A stretch of 64,000 bases of DNA from Cydia pomonella (GCF_033807575.1 NC_084713.1:16157389-16221388); one strand, 5' to 3'; shown: positions 21,801 through 33,461, counted from the first letter of the stretch. Numbers and translations: made by a program. The notes: generated by a model from the sequence alone, not told the origin.

Positions 21801-24414
21801 GTTCGACAAACTCAAGAGGTATATTATTTACTAAAATTGGTACATTGTGTGAATTTGTCATTACTTTCGTTTTTTCAAGGTTCATTTCTAGTCCAATTTT
21901 TATACTGGCTTCATTAAGGTCGTTTATCATGGTACTTAATTGTAATGGGCTTTCCGCAAAAAGTATAATGTCATCAGCGAACCTTAAGTTACTTAAAACT
22001 TTTCCCTTTATATTAATTCCTCGTTTTGACCATGGCAAGTTCGCCATTATATGTTGTAGCACGGCTATAAAGAGCTTAGGGGAAATCGGGTCCCCTTGCC
22101 TCACACCTCTGTTTATTTTAAACTCTGTGCCTAATCTGCCTAGTCTCACCCGGCTCGAACTGTTGCTATATATATATTTTAAAATATTTATATATTTTTC
22201 ATTGATATTTTGTGTTCGTAATGCCGTCCAGATGCTGCAATGAGATATGGAGTCGAAAGCTTTTTTGTAATCAATGAAAGCTATATACAGTGGTCCACGA
22301 AATTCCAAGTATTTTTCAATCACTAGGTCTACTACTTGAATGTGGTCCACTGTACTAAATCCGCTCCTAAAACCGGCTTGCTCTATCGGTTGGTGATTGT
22401 CAATGTCCGATGATATTCTTTCTAAAAGGCTTGAAGAAAATAACTTGTAAAGACAGGACATGAGACTTATAGGACGGTAATTTCCAATATCCTTTGGATC
22501 GCCTTTTTTATACAACAGTACGATTTCCGATTCTGTCCATGACTGCGGAACTACTTCTTCATCCAGTATTTTATTCCACAGCAGCGTTATAGGTGTTAAG
22601 AGTAGAGTCTTTGCAAATTTAATACTTTCGTTGGAGATCCCGTCAGGTCCTGAGCTTTTTTCTGACTTGAGCTTTGTTATTTGTTTTAAAACTTCAGATT
22701 CCGTGAATTTCTGAACTGAAGAGGTACTCGTGCTTTTTGAAATAACTTCTATTTGTTCAATTGCCTCATGTTGACTCTAGAGTTTTTCATAAAATTCCGT
22801 TACTGTTTTTAAAACTCCCCTTCGAGGTTCACATACGACAGAGCCTGGTTGTAGCGACGGAATCCATATTTTCGATTTATTCAGTTCCTTGTAAGCTTTT
22901 TTGCCGGATCTTGATATTTCAAGGTACTTTTGTATTGTATCTATTCTGTGAGAGCTATAGCATTTTTTTATTTCCTTGTTAGTAGCTTTATACAAACTTT
23001 TAAGTTCTTCTTTTTCAGATTTGTTCAGTTTCGGTTTGTTTTGTAGAGTGTTTCTTTCTTTCATAAGTTCTAAAGCTCTTTGTGATAAAATATTGCATTT
23101 TTTGTGTCGTTCGGTACTCTGTAAGCTTTTAGATATAGAGAGCGTAATTTTCTGACAATATTCACTTGCGCTATAATTGTTGCAGGTCGATATCAGTTCT
23201 GGTATATAATTACTTAGGTTGTTAGTATATTTGTCTCGCTCTTCTAATGATTTCAGCGTTGATGAAGTGTTTGAAAACCTGCGCCTGCTCTTTTTTATTG
23301 TATTTAAGTTTACCGTTGATCTAAGCATTCTGTGGTCAGACCCGAAGGGGACTGACGAAAGTACCTCATATTTAGAAAACAGGTGTGGTTTTGTGGTTAG
23401 AATATAGTCAATTTCATTCTTTGAGCTTTTGTTGGGAGAGATCCAAGTCCATCTATTTGATTCTTTTAGTTTAAACATGGTATTAATTATTTTTAAATTG
23501 TACTCGAATGCGTATTGAATAAGTCTTTCGCCGCGAATGCTCCTATCGCCATAACCATTAGGGCCGGTAATTGAATGCTCTTGTATTTTAGGTGTCCCAA
23601 TTTGTGCATTAAAATCGCCCATAGAGATTATATATTTAGTAAAAGTAGAGTCATGAGCTTTCGCCATATCTCCGTAGAATTTATCTATATCTTCTTGAGA
23701 TGAGCTTTCAGTAGGCGCATAGGCCTGTATTATAGCGAATAGTGTGTCTTCCAACTGAATTTCGAGTACACAGACTCTTTCCGATATTCCTGTAAAAGTT
23801 TTTATGTTGTTCTTGTATTTTTTCTTGATTAAAAAGCCCACTCCATACATGCCTTTGGTTTTGCCTATATGGTAGAAAATATAGTCTTCGTCTTCGATAA
23901 TATTCTCTCCTAATCGTCGGACCTCGCTCAATCCTATTATATCGTGTTTGATGTTTTGTAATGCCGTTTTAAGCTCTATGAGCTTCTCTTCTGTCGATAG
24001 TGACCTTACGTTGTAAGTGCAAATGTTGAAAATTACTTTCTTTGGGGGGTTTTGGTCGAACTCTCCCGCGGTGACCAGCCGTGTTGGGAGATTATTTTTG
24101 AAATGTGTGTTTAACTTCTGTTTTTTTTGGGGGGGCGCTGTTAATTGCTATTTATCTATATTCTGTTGTCCGTGCTTGTTTTGAAAACTTAGGGCATTGT
24201 TTATATTAGGATCTCGAATAACAAACGAGTTCATGTCTCTTTTGTTCTTTTTTACTGGTTGAGTTTGTGTAGTGCGGGCCGTGCTAGTACTCGCCGCTTC
24301 TTGAGGTGAGGCGGACAAATTTCTTTTGTTATGACGCTTGTCTTGCGGGCCCTGCGGCTCCAATTTTCCCAGTTTAACAATTTTGTCGTATTTTATTACT
24401 GCTCTATTGCCCAA
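21800..24414 (-). pseudogene. RTE-clade LINE: endonuclease plus reverse transcriptase, two in-frame TAG codons, 3' end missing
   Basis: A single minus-strand frame runs about 2.6 kb with no frameshift, interrupted only by TAG at 24148-24150 and TAG at 22777-22779. Segment 1 (88 codons) is a basic N-terminal region. Segment 2 starts with CTYNVRSL and holds an APE-type endonuclease: LSEV, MGDFNAQIG and GSDHRMLR carry the expected catalytic residues. Segment 3 is the RT: NYRPISLMSCLYKL, AFIDYKKAFDS (motif A), GVRQGDPISPKLF (motif B) and LRFADDIILF (motif C). Homology stops near 21800, just after the MNLEKTKVMTN palm/thumb segment, so the C-terminal domain and 3' UTR are lost. Initiators in all segments are TTG-like, not convincing ATGs. 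A TAA sits immediately upstream of segment 1. Clade call from the YIAFIDYxKAFDS/RQGDPxSPKLF pattern. Confidence 0.85.
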
Positions 24415-24716
24415 TTATTTAAAGTCATCATTAATATATCAGAAATGGATGGTGCAGTCGTATTCAAGTTCAAGACCGGCCGCCTAGCCTAATGTGAATG
24501 TGCCCTTAGTCGCGTCACAATGGGCCCTAATAAAACTGGGCTTATCTATAAGGGTGAGTCATCAACTTCCTTCACTGGAACAAAGTGCGTCACGGGAAAA
24601 TACAAACAAAGGTACGAAAACATCCTCATAATATCAAATATTAATTTAACAGGATAGCTTCACTTATGAAAACGATTGAGCTTCATGAAAAGTAACGTCA
24701 CAACAATTTTCGTGTT
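24415..24716. other. No gene recognised
   Basis: Spacer between the RTE 5' end and a fold-back fragment; it may include the LINE 5' UTR, but I cannot mark its end. Confidence 0.4.
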
Positions 24717-24795
24717 AGAGTCAGACCAAACTAACTCGGTAGTGATTTTGATAGCACAGATTGTGCAAGTGTTATTTTAATAACAAACTTCTATT
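24717..24795. mobile_element. Fold-back MITE, AATCAGACC family, partial copy
   Basis: Left-arm words AGAGTCAGACCAAACTAACT, TGATTTTGATAGCACAGA and GTGCAAGTGTTATTTTAATA match copies at 12795 and 60081. The right arm is not recognisable. Confidence 0.6.
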
Positions 24796-24914
24796 AAGTG
24801 AATGTGTCACCGCGGAGCTATGGTCATAGCGTTACGTCATAGCGGATAACATGAGTTTCCCGGTATGTAGCGAAAATGCTTCGTAGAGGCAAAACGACAA
24901 CGTGTCTGGTCATG

Positions 24915-25084
24915 GCCCGATTCGAACTTTAAGATACGTTAAACATTTGCTAAGATGCCTACAATATGGATCAGATATGTCAGTGTGAAAAGTTCAAACA
25001 AAAACGTCACTTTTGACACTGACATATCCCATCCATATCGTATATTAAGGAAATTTTTGACGCATCTATAAGTTCGAATTGGGC
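24915..25084. mobile_element. Fold-back MITE, TTCGAACTT family, copy 1
   Basis: Outer arms GCCCGATTCGAACTTTAAG and (read on the minus strand) GCCCAATTCGAACTTATAG pair. Inner arms ATATGTCAGTGTGAAAAGTT and AACGTCACTTTTGACACTGA also pair. The whole 170 bp is close to palindromic. Fragments of the same family are at 33161-33277 and 33357-33461. Confidence 0.75.
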
Positions 25085-25239
25085 ATACCCAAATTGGGAA
25101 TTGTTATATTTCCCATACATAGAGCAATCAGGATATTCTAGACGACTGGAACAAATGGTGTTTGTTAGTGTGCGTATAGCCGAAGCCAACGCGTAGTAAG
25201 CCCTTTCGGCTTGATGCTGCCTCTAACTGTTGGACGCAT

Positions 25240-25383
25240 CAGCCAGGGTGCTTGACGCATGGCACCCTGCGTCTAATTCGCACGTGCGAGCGGGATGTCG
25301 CTATAATACGCGCGTAGCGTTGTCTCGCTCAAACTTCGGATCGACATGCGAATCAGATGCAGTATGCCATGCGCGTAAGGACT
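25240..25383. mobile_element. Inverted-repeat element, about 145 bp, GC-rich
   Basis: The left segment GACGCATGGCACCCTGCGTC followed by AATTCGCACGTGCGAGCGGG is mirrored, imperfectly, on the minus strand by CGCGCATGGCATACTGCATC and GATTCGCATGTCGATC. The centre contains TAATACGCGCGTAGCG. It is consistent with a small fold-back MITE. Boundaries are approximate. Confidence 0.55.
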
Positions 25384-25730
25384 AACAGGCCAATTCGAGT
25401 TTTAGTTATTTCATTTATTCTTTTAAAATTATGGCTTCAGTCCAGTGAGACTATTTCGCCAGTATCAAGGTATTATGAGCTTTAAATACGACTAAAATTG
25501 TACGGTTAATACAAGTTAGTGAACGGTGATTTTATTAGCTCTTATAACGCGATAGCTGGACCTTAGAAGTAGCACGAGGACTGCCGGCCGTTGACTCCAA
25601 AATGGTGGTTAAACGCGTTTCAAGATTAATTCTCCATTCCCTTCACACTACCACTTAGTTTACTGTATAATAAGCTATCGATATTACACTTTAAACAATA
25701 TTATAATAAAAAAATAGAAAAAAAAACAAG
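25384..25730. other. No gene recognised
   Basis: AT-rich spacer; no supported feature. Confidence 0.4.
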
Positions 25731-26418
25731 AGCATGTCGGGCCACGCTCAGTGTAGGGTTCCGTAGTTACTCTTCCGTCACAATAAGCTAAACTGGAGCT
25801 TAAAGTATAGTTAATTGTTACCCAAGGGATGAAACGGTACCTTTCACCCGAGTTAAACAAATAGGCAAATTTGCATAATCAGTACCTAATTAAAGTAAGT
25901 AAGTCTTTTTACTATGAAGGGGAAACTTTTTGCGATAACTCAAAAACAGCTAAACTGATCATGTCCGCTATAGTTTTCATTTAATGTATTTCTTAAGCTC
26001 TACTTCCATTTCTTTCATATTTTTTGGACTTATGGTTCAAAAGTTAGAAGGGTGGGGGACACATTTTTTTTCTTTCGGAGCGATTATCTCCGAATATATT
26101 CACTTTATCAAAAAATGTTTGGTGAAGACCCTTATTGGTTTTGGAAGACCTTTCCAACGATACCCCACATTGTAGGGTTGAAGCAAAAAAAAAAATTTCA
26201 CCCCCAATTTACGTGTAGGGGAGGTACCTTAAAAAGTTTAAATTTTTAGATTTTATTGTACGACTTTGTCGGCTTTATTGATTTATATATCCATGCCAAA
26301 TTTCAGCTTTCTAGCGCTAACGACCACGGAGCAAAGCCTCGGACAGACAGACAGACAGACAGACAGACGGACATGGCGAAACTATAAGGGTTCCTAGTTG
26401 ACTACGGAACCCTAAAAA
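25731..26418 (+). repeat. GGTTCCGTA-type repeat, uninterrupted copy
   Basis: Runs from AAGAGCATGTCGGGCCACGC through TAGGGTTCCGTAGTTAC, a conserved interior, a (CAGA)n block at about 26343-26368, and the end AAGGGTTCC...TACGGAACCCTAAAAAAG. TAGGGTTCCGTAGT near the start recurs inverted at the end, so the element has short subterminal inverted repeats. Two short overlapping plus-strand frames at 25984 and 26052 come from this repeat and have a parallel in the copy at 18835. No protein domain is recognised. Confidence 0.75.
26343..26368. repeat. (CAGA)n microsatellite inside the GGTTCCGTA repeat
   Basis: Six to seven ACAG units. The same position in the other copies holds GACGGACAGACGG or a CTGTCCGTCCG complement, so the tract is an internal part of the family that has expanded here. 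Confidence 0.85.
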
Positions 26419-26796
26419 AGGAATGAATCACGAGGCTAACTATCAAGATGGCGTTTGAACCGGAAGTCCATTTTTGTTATTTGATCCGATATGAGTATCT
26501 GTCAGTGTTAAAGTGACAGATTAGTATCGATCGGATTTCTTCAACCGATAACGTCACGTTTTGAGACAGACATATCAGTATCGTAATGTACTATTAATAC
26601 TAGAACTAACCCAGATAACACTAAAACTTAAAAATGATTTTATGATATAGCATCACTATCAAATAAAATAAAGCGGTGTTATACCACCTGGTCGGGCTAA
26701 GTGGGTTAATATATTCTCTTTGTCTCTTTTATTCCACAGTTTATTGTTTGTTTAGGAATTACCGGATATCCGCCATTCGAAACGGCATTCAGTTTT
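26419..26796. other. No gene; faint MITE-like words
   Basis: TATCTGTCAGTGTTAAAGTG and AACGTCACGTTTTGAGACAG at about 26500-26580 resemble the inner arms of the TTCGAACTT fold-back family but are too diverged to delimit. Confidence 0.35.
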
Positions 26797-27075
26797 TTTT
26801 ATAATACGCTGGTAGCAAACAAGCATACGAACCGCCTGATGGCATTCGGAGATCGCCCACGTAGGACACTTCCATAGGTATCAAAGGATTGAATTCACCC
26901 GCGCCGCGCCGCTTCGCGTTCGCGAGTTATTCGCTCAGGTAAGACACTGCCTTAGGGTCTAGTGTTATTTGGCTGCAGTTTTCTGTAAGGAGGTACTTCC
27001 CCAATTGGGCTGTGCTCTAGATCTGGAATGACATCCGCTATGGTGTGCCTTACCTTACCACACAAAGCAAGATGA
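26797..27075 (+). repeat. Dispersed repeat, GGCAAACAAGCATACGG family, diverged long copy
   Basis: Starts with TGGTAGCAAACAAGCATACG and CCGCCTGATGG. It continues to GGGTCTAGTGTTATTTGGCT and GGAGGTACTTCCCCAATTGG, then TCTGGAATGACATCCGCTAT. The same order is found at 47866-48065 and, reversed, at 32248-32490. Shorter relatives are at 43284, 46846 and 63300. Class unknown; probably a non-autonomous retroposon or DNA element. Confidence 0.6.
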
Positions 27076-28560
27076 CATTCACAATGCCCATAACTCTCCT
27101 TTGGACGTAGTTTAAGGACGTACCCGGGTCAGTTATTATCTAGATTGAAATAATACTACTTGACAGGAACCAATCATGGCCGATACATCGTGCCTGCTCT
27201 TAATTTTATTTTAAAGTTGAAATACAATCCCTTCTGACGGGCCTTATGCATTTTATTTTGTTGTGAGTGGACACCGACTTACTTGAATTAGTGAGTAAGA
27301 AGAAGAGAGAATATAAAGCGGCCCCGTCCCACGAGGGAAACTCAAGTAATTTTATCACACTGTTAAAATCCCTTCTTATTCTTCTTATTTCCGTTCTGTC
27401 TTCATTTTGTAACCTAGCAAGAAGTAAAATTACAGATGAAATAAATAAAAGCTTATAAAATGCTTCCACGCTAGCAATCCTGTAAAATAAAACGAATCAA
27501 CGAGTTTCCGCCGTCCACATTTCCGTTTGCTTATCCGCATCGACAGGCGATTCCGTGACGTCAAGCGAAGGTGACAACGGTGTCAAACGAATTGTGTTGT
27601 TGTGACAACATAAATAATGGTCGACTAGTGAAAATAGCCTAAGTAGAATAACGTATTTAATCACGTTTTATGTATTCAGAAAACATTAAAAAATATATGT
27701 CAGAAAAGTACTTTAAATTTTTTTTGTTTAAAACGAATTTGTAGGCAGACTAAAAAGCTAGAAAAATAAGAATAAAAAAACCTTATAAAATAATAAAAAT
27801 ATTGATAGCAGGATAGACTTTCCGAAAAAATATAATTAAGGCGACATTCGGGTATCAACTGCAAGTATAGGGAGCGTACATGAAGTGTAGGGGGCAGCAC
27901 AGGAGACATCAGTTTTTTGGCGTGAGGTGTAAATGCGAAGGGTTTCCGTTTCGAGCACCATCTTGACCCTAGCCTCTTAACCTCTAGTTACCCTCATGAT
28001 TAATTCCTTTGTGTTTTGCTCATTAATATTATTCAAAGTGTAATATTGATAGCTTATTATAATGACACCGAACTACTTATACTAAAGTACATATCAATCA
28101 CACACTCACACAACCAAATTTAATGAATATTTGTAATCCGCTCTTTCTAATCAGGTACAATAGAAAGAGCGGATTCTCCTGATACAGGTATATATTTACT
28201 TAAAAGGAGGATCCAAATCCAATGTTTTTCAAACTGTTGACGTATTTAACCTAATAAACTTTTTCATTTATTTTTTCATTTTTAATCACAGTAAAAGTGA
28301 ATAACCTGCATGTGGCCCTATACTAATGATAACATATAGTATATTCACTTGGCTTTTAACTTCAGATTTTTATGTTTATGCTCATTTTAGTTTATGATTT
28401 TGCAGTTGTTAACCAGAAAAAATTTGTCTGTTCATGGCAAACAATAAATATAAAGGTAATTTAACTCCATGCGAGAATGTATTTAACCATAAACATTTAA
28501 ATTCATTCATTCAATTCATTCATTTTTAAACATTTAAGGGGCTACATGTACTGTAAAACC
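27076..28560. other. No gene recognised
   Basis: AT-rich DNA. Two opposite-strand short frames at 27206-27469 overlap each other and show no domain, so neither is called. Confidence 0.4.
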
Positions 28561-28687
28561 TTGTACAATACACGTGCGAAAAGGTCGCACATCGTGTTGA
28601 TTTAAAACACTCCCTTCGGTCGTGTTTTAATTTATCGCCACTCGTTATGAATTTTCTACTTATCACCCTTGTATCGTAATGTACTAT
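28561..28687. mobile_element. Palindromic MITE, GATACAAGTGCGAAAA family, copy 1
   Basis: TACAATACACGTGCGAAAAG at the left is answered by CTTGTATCGTAATGTACTAT at the right. The centre has AAAACACTCCCTTCGGTCGT followed by GTTTTAATTTATCG. The copy at 62713-62845 carries the same core in the opposite orientation; a more diverged one is at about 60586-60745. Confidence 0.7.
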
Positions 28688-31309
28688 TACAGTCATATTT
28701 AAATCACGAAAATGATTTTATTTTAATAACATTACTAAAACCTCCAACATTCGCACGATGACCTAAAAGGAGCATTTAAACTTAATTATACAAAATGGCT
28801 TAAAGAAACGTGGCAACTGCGTAATGAATCAGCGGGACAGTCCGCGTTCGCTGTAAATCTTGGGCACTGTAGTGCGGAAAGAATTTCTTTTGGCTGGACG
28901 TGGAGACACTGCAGCTGGTTTTCCGTAATATTGTGTCTCTTTCTAACAAACACAAATGCCGATATCAAAGTTCGAATCGGGGCGTATGTATTCAAAATAT
29001 TAGATTTTATGCTATGCCGTAGTCTGTGATTGATAATGATGTTTTATGCCAAAGTTAAAATTATTGCCCACGTTTTGAAAAATAATTTGCCTTTCTCTAG
29101 TAATTTCATCAATTTGAAAAATCAAGAACAGGATCTAACTCTAAACGCACCCTAAAAATTTGTACCAATTTTTGCCTTTTGTGCAAAAATATGTAAGTTG
29201 CTTCTAAAAATGAGCAATATTATATTTGATCGAACTAACTTTTTTTGTTAAAACTTACAAGAAATTTAAATCAAAAACATGATATCCGCGATCCCAGGCA
29301 CGCTCAGTGAGAGTGAGAGAAGAACCTGAATCTACGGGGCCTTAAGGTGTGTTGGGGTTAATAATACGTTCCAACCTCGGCGGTATCAGTTGTACTTAAC
29401 GGTAAGTGCAAAAGTGTGACCTTTGAATCACGCAATTGCTCTATCACCAAAAATCTGTAGCAATAACTCTAAAACACCTGTCCGTTGAAAAATATTCTGG
29501 CTATGTAAATAGGGCGTATGTACATTACGTTTAAAAGGTTGTCTTTCAAAGACGGCCATTTGTAAAGGACACCAAAAAACAAGAATTTATAAGTCTTAAA
29601 AATAGCTCACTGTTTGCACGCGTGCGATACCGGACAGGACCCGAGCGTCCAAGATTTACGGCGCAGCCAGGACAGTCCCGGACTCGCCTAACAGCGGACA
29701 CCGCTCGGACAACTCACAAGATTAATTACCCGAAACTATCCCCGCCGTTGATTTTTAATCCATTCGCATTCCGAGAAAACTTAAACTTAATGCTATCGTT
29801 ACCTATAAAAGAATTCAAAAGTGAATCGTATTTCTTGTCACTAAAGATGAATTTCTAATGGACGGTCACAAATTAAAAAGACCTTGCGAAAGTCACTCGC
29901 GTTTGCGATGTTCGAAATTTAAATTTAAATCGCTGTACCTAATCCGATATTGCGAATTGATTGCGATTTTCAAGCGTTTGATATTGATGGTTTGAAAAAG
30001 GAATGCGGAGATATCATTCACAAGCTCATGTGACGGTTTTATGTTTGATTGGAATTTTATCTGTATGTCTAAGGAGGGAAGATAGTATTTCTAACTTTTC
30101 GATTGAAACAATAGGATAATGCGATAGCAAACGCTTGAGTTGCGGTGTCAAGTTGGCTTTTTGTGATAAATGGAATGGCTGTAGGTGTTGGTGAGTTTGT
30201 TTTAGATAGGTTGGCAAATATTAACGCTTTTCTCAGTTTTGTGTTTCCCCATCATACAAAAGTGATATTACAACAAAGCATAAACGGCTGATATTATTTC
30301 CTAAGTAATTTTTCTATATGACTTTTCACTTTATTCAAGAGAACATAAATCTTACTCACTCACACTCATATCACACTTTAAATGAGTTACAGTAATGTAC
30401 AAATATTAATAATAATCATATTCTCATCTTCGGTGCTGGATTTCTGTTTTACTTACGTACAATTTGGGCCATATCATCTCCTTGTATCCCCTGGTGAACT
30501 AAAATAACAAAAATAAAGGTGCGAATAAGCCTAGAAAAAACGTTCTAGTTAAATTAATGTTAAGTTAGTTTAGTTTAAATAAGGCCTTCGCTTCAGGTCT
30601 TATCCCGACTCTGAGATATCTCGGCTACTTAGCCTTATCAGTGCTCGTTCGTACTTCGTACACCTTGAAAATTTAAATGGGGAGTCCTCAAAAGTGTGCA
30701 AGTTGCAGAAAGTTTTTTTTTTTTAAAGTTCTCGAAAATTTCACAGAAAACAAAAGAAACTTTCATTTTGGAAATGGAAAATTTCAATTCTAATAAAAAT
30801 ATATGAAAAGTTTCAGAAATGTTAGTAAATTTCGCAATTTCGGAAACATTCCGACGGCCTACCGGGACTCCGAGTCTTATAAGCAATTTATTTTCATGAA
30901 GTTACTGGCCTGAATTTGCTTTGTCTTTATCTATCATTTTGACTTATGTATTTATAAGAAAGGGATAAAACATAATTTAACTAAATCAAAACCGTAGTTT
31001 ATAAATAAAGGGGTTTAAATTGATACGAGCTGTAACGAAAACATACGCTGGCATTACTTGAGTGCACTGAAATTTGAAGATTAATTTATACCTATGCAAT
31101 CGTAGACAGGGCCCTGAGTGTAACTAAATCCGGTTGCAACCAGTATCGTTCAATATTATTAAAGTTTGCAGAGGATATATTAGAAAGTAGGGTATGGATC
31201 TATCTCACAACCTATGTGCAGTATAGTGCCTCAACTTAAGTATCCAAGTCGCCATAATAACTGTATAGAAAAGTGTATACTAGAGCACCAGACCTGCATT
31301 CCTATCTTT
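28688..31309. other. No gene recognised; one GC-rich patch
   Basis: Mostly AT-rich. About 29610-29725 is GC-rich (TGCGATACCGGACAGGACCC ... GACACCGCTCGG region) without a domain in any frame longer than 78 codons. AAAGTTCGAATCGGGGCG near 28967-28985 looks like one end of the TTCGAACTT fold-back family. Nothing else supported. Confidence 0.4.
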
Positions 31310-31690
31310 TTCTTCTAAGTCGGTCCCTCACTGATGAGGATCGTAACTCCACTTGCTAATTTTCCTTATGGCAGCTCTCCTTCGCCCTGTCAGATACTTT
31401 GTGCAAAGCGTTGCTTAGTGTGATGTCCATCTGGGCGGATATTTGGTCGCACAATCTCGTTGGACTTGGTCCTCAAAGCCGTCTGCCGTCCACATTTCCC
31501 ATCGCCACAAGTCTCTCCAAGTTGCCAGTCTTAGCTATGTGATCGGAGTATCTCAGTACTCGTTGAAGACAGATGGTGGATAGTCTAGACTCCTTTTCCA
31601 ATTTGAGCTGGGCGAATATGGATATGTTAGTTCGGCGTGCAGTCCAGGGTATTCGGAGCATTTCTATACCCATCTTATAAAATACAATTT
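31310..31690 (-). pseudogene. C-terminal remnant of an RTE/R4-like LINE
   Basis: The minus-strand translation contains MLRIPWTARRTNISIFAQLK, RLSTICLQRVLRYSDHIA and, after a stop, GPSPTRLCDQI. This matches the usual post-RT C-terminal domain (RRTN.SIL..L, I..RRI...GH, GRSPTRW.DQ) of such LINEs. Frame breaks and loss of the RT core show it is dead. Confidence 0.7.
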
Positions 31691-31729
31691 ATGGAAAGCT
31701 ACGTTTATCAGCGTTCTTGATTATTTTAT

Positions 31730-31905
31730 AATCTCTAATCTTCTATTATACCCTACAAATATACCTAAGTTTTTTATTTTATCAAAAATAAATACAAAAG
31801 CATCCTTCAGACAGGATTCGAACACGTCTCGTAAAGATAACTTATCGCAATCTAACAAGAAACCGCTCGAGTCATCGAATTTTTCAATCGTTCACTATAG
31901 CCTTA
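31730..31905 (-). repeat. tRNA-derived SINE-like copy (second type)
   Basis: Read on the minus strand: GATGACTCGAGCGGTTTCTT is an A-box-like region, then GACGTGTTCGAATCCTGTC a B-box-like region about 50 bp downstream, followed by an AT-rich tail with AAATACAAAAG-like sequence. Spacing fits a tRNA-derived internal promoter. It is unlike the GACCGGTTTGGCC SINE elsewhere in the window. Confidence 0.5.
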
Positions 31906-32247
31906 GGGCATAAACTTCACGAGTCGAGAAAGGTTTTATAATCCCCCTTAACCTATACATTTGTACCCTTTTAGTTTTGAACGGTAGTATTCTGTTTTCA
32001 GTTGCTTCTTGTACGGTCTGAGTGAAAGGACCGCGACTTAAGGGTTCCCTTGAGAGCATGAACTGCATTAGATGGAATTCGCTACAGTGGAATTTTATAA
32101 ATATTTCGTTGGATTCTTTTAGAAAACGCTCTGTTTATTTCAGTGAAAACTATAGAAGCTGAATTTACGAGTAAGATGATTGTGGCCACTTGTGGTTGTT
32201 AATTTTGTGTAGTATACATAAATAAATCCATATTATATTAATTGTGT
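31906..32247. other. No gene recognised
   Basis: AT-rich spacer with no supported feature. Confidence 0.4.
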
Positions 32248-32490
32248 GGTACGGCACTGCAAAGCGGATGTTATTCCAGATATAGAGCAGAGCCCAACTG
32301 GAGGAGGTACTTCTAAAAAACCGCAGCCAAATAACACTAGACCCTACTCATAGTGTTGTGTTCCTGCCGGTGTGTAAGGTTGCCGGAGCTCAACGGGAGT
32401 TGTTAGGGTCGGCAACGCATATATAACACCTCAGGCGGTGGTAGGCGGGGTTGGCTACGGAGACTGCTTACCATCAGGCGGGCCGTAAAA
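32248..32490 (-). repeat. Dispersed repeat, GGCAAACAAGCATACGG family, reversed copy
   Basis: The plus strand shows the complement of the family in reverse order. It has AAGCGGATGTTATTCCAGAT, then CCGCAGCCAAATAACACTAG, ACCCTACTCATAGTGTTGTG, GTTGCCGGAGCTCAACG, and finally GACTGCTTACCATCAGGCGG. This is one of the longest copies in the window. Confidence 0.7.
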
Positions 32491-33160
32491 AATACGAATA
32501 TAATAAATGGTACTAATCCTTTTAATATTGTAAATATGATACTAATCCGGCCCTGTCTGTCTGTCTATAACGTTTTCACGTTTAAACCGCTGAACTGGTT
32601 TACATGAAATTTGGTATGGAGATATTTTAAGACCCAAGGAAGAGCATATATTCAAGTTCATCACAGAAATGAATACCCTATCGGGAATTCTAACCCCGGA
32701 TCTCTTGCCTTCTGGTTTGGATTTTACCGACGTCTAGTGACTATGACCATACCTAATTACTTACCTAATATGTATAATAATATTTTTCTTTCCTGCTTCA
32801 TTTGTGTAACAGTTGATTTGTAGCTATTATTCGCTCACCTTTGTGCATATAAAAACCTAGATAAAGTGTGATGCAACAATGATTATACCGTAATTATTTT
32901 AGTTATCGATGGCGAATAATTAGCACTATACAAACAATTTCTACGACATCGTGTATTTACTACAAGATCTGTACAACCACTCTAAGTGGCGAGCAAATGT
33001 CTTCAAATTTGCATTCGGTGTATGTACGGCGCTCTAAGTGTTGGTAATTTGAGTGGAACACGTTAATGGGACAACAAAGGAGCTGACTTGGCAGCCTAAA
33101 GGGTACGTCTCTCAATCTCTATGGTAATGTTGGTGTATAAATTAAGCTGGTGCATGTCAG
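32491..33160. other. No gene recognised
   Basis: AT-rich DNA. The frame at 32611-32823 shows no domain. Confidence 0.4.
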
Positions 33161-33277
33161 ACAATTTGAACTTTAAGATACGTCAAAAATTTCCTAATGA
33201 AACGATATGTATTGGATATGTCAATGTCAAAAGTGACGTTTCGGATTGAAGAAACGTCACTTTTGAAATTGACATTT
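33161..33277. mobile_element. Fold-back MITE, TTCGAACTT family, truncated copy
   Basis: AATTTGAACTTTAAGATACG (left outer arm) is followed by paired inner arms TGTCAAAAGTGACGTTTC and GAAACGTCACTTTTGAAATT. The right outer arm is missing. Confidence 0.65.
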
Positions 33278-33356
33278 AATTCCACTTTTTTATAATTATA
33301 GATGGCTCATTTCTCATTTTCTACCCAATTATAGCTCTCAAATAATTAAATACACG

Positions 33357-33461
33357 GCCCGATTAGAACTTTCATTTACGTCAAATATTATATGGATTAG
33401 ATAATATTTAAGCCATATGGTAGCTTTAGCAAATATTTGACGTATATTAAAGTTCGAATCG
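33357..33461. mobile_element. Fold-back MITE, TTCGAACTT family, short copy
   Basis: GCCCGATTAGAACTTTCATT at the left pairs with ATATTAAAGTTCGAATCG at the right. Inner arms ACGTCAAATATTATATGG and GCAAATATTTGACGTATA also pair. The core of the longer copy at 24915 is absent. Confidence 0.65.

Noticed and set aside
27206..27469. Overlapping frames on both strands
   Set aside because: Both are short, mutually antisense and without motif.
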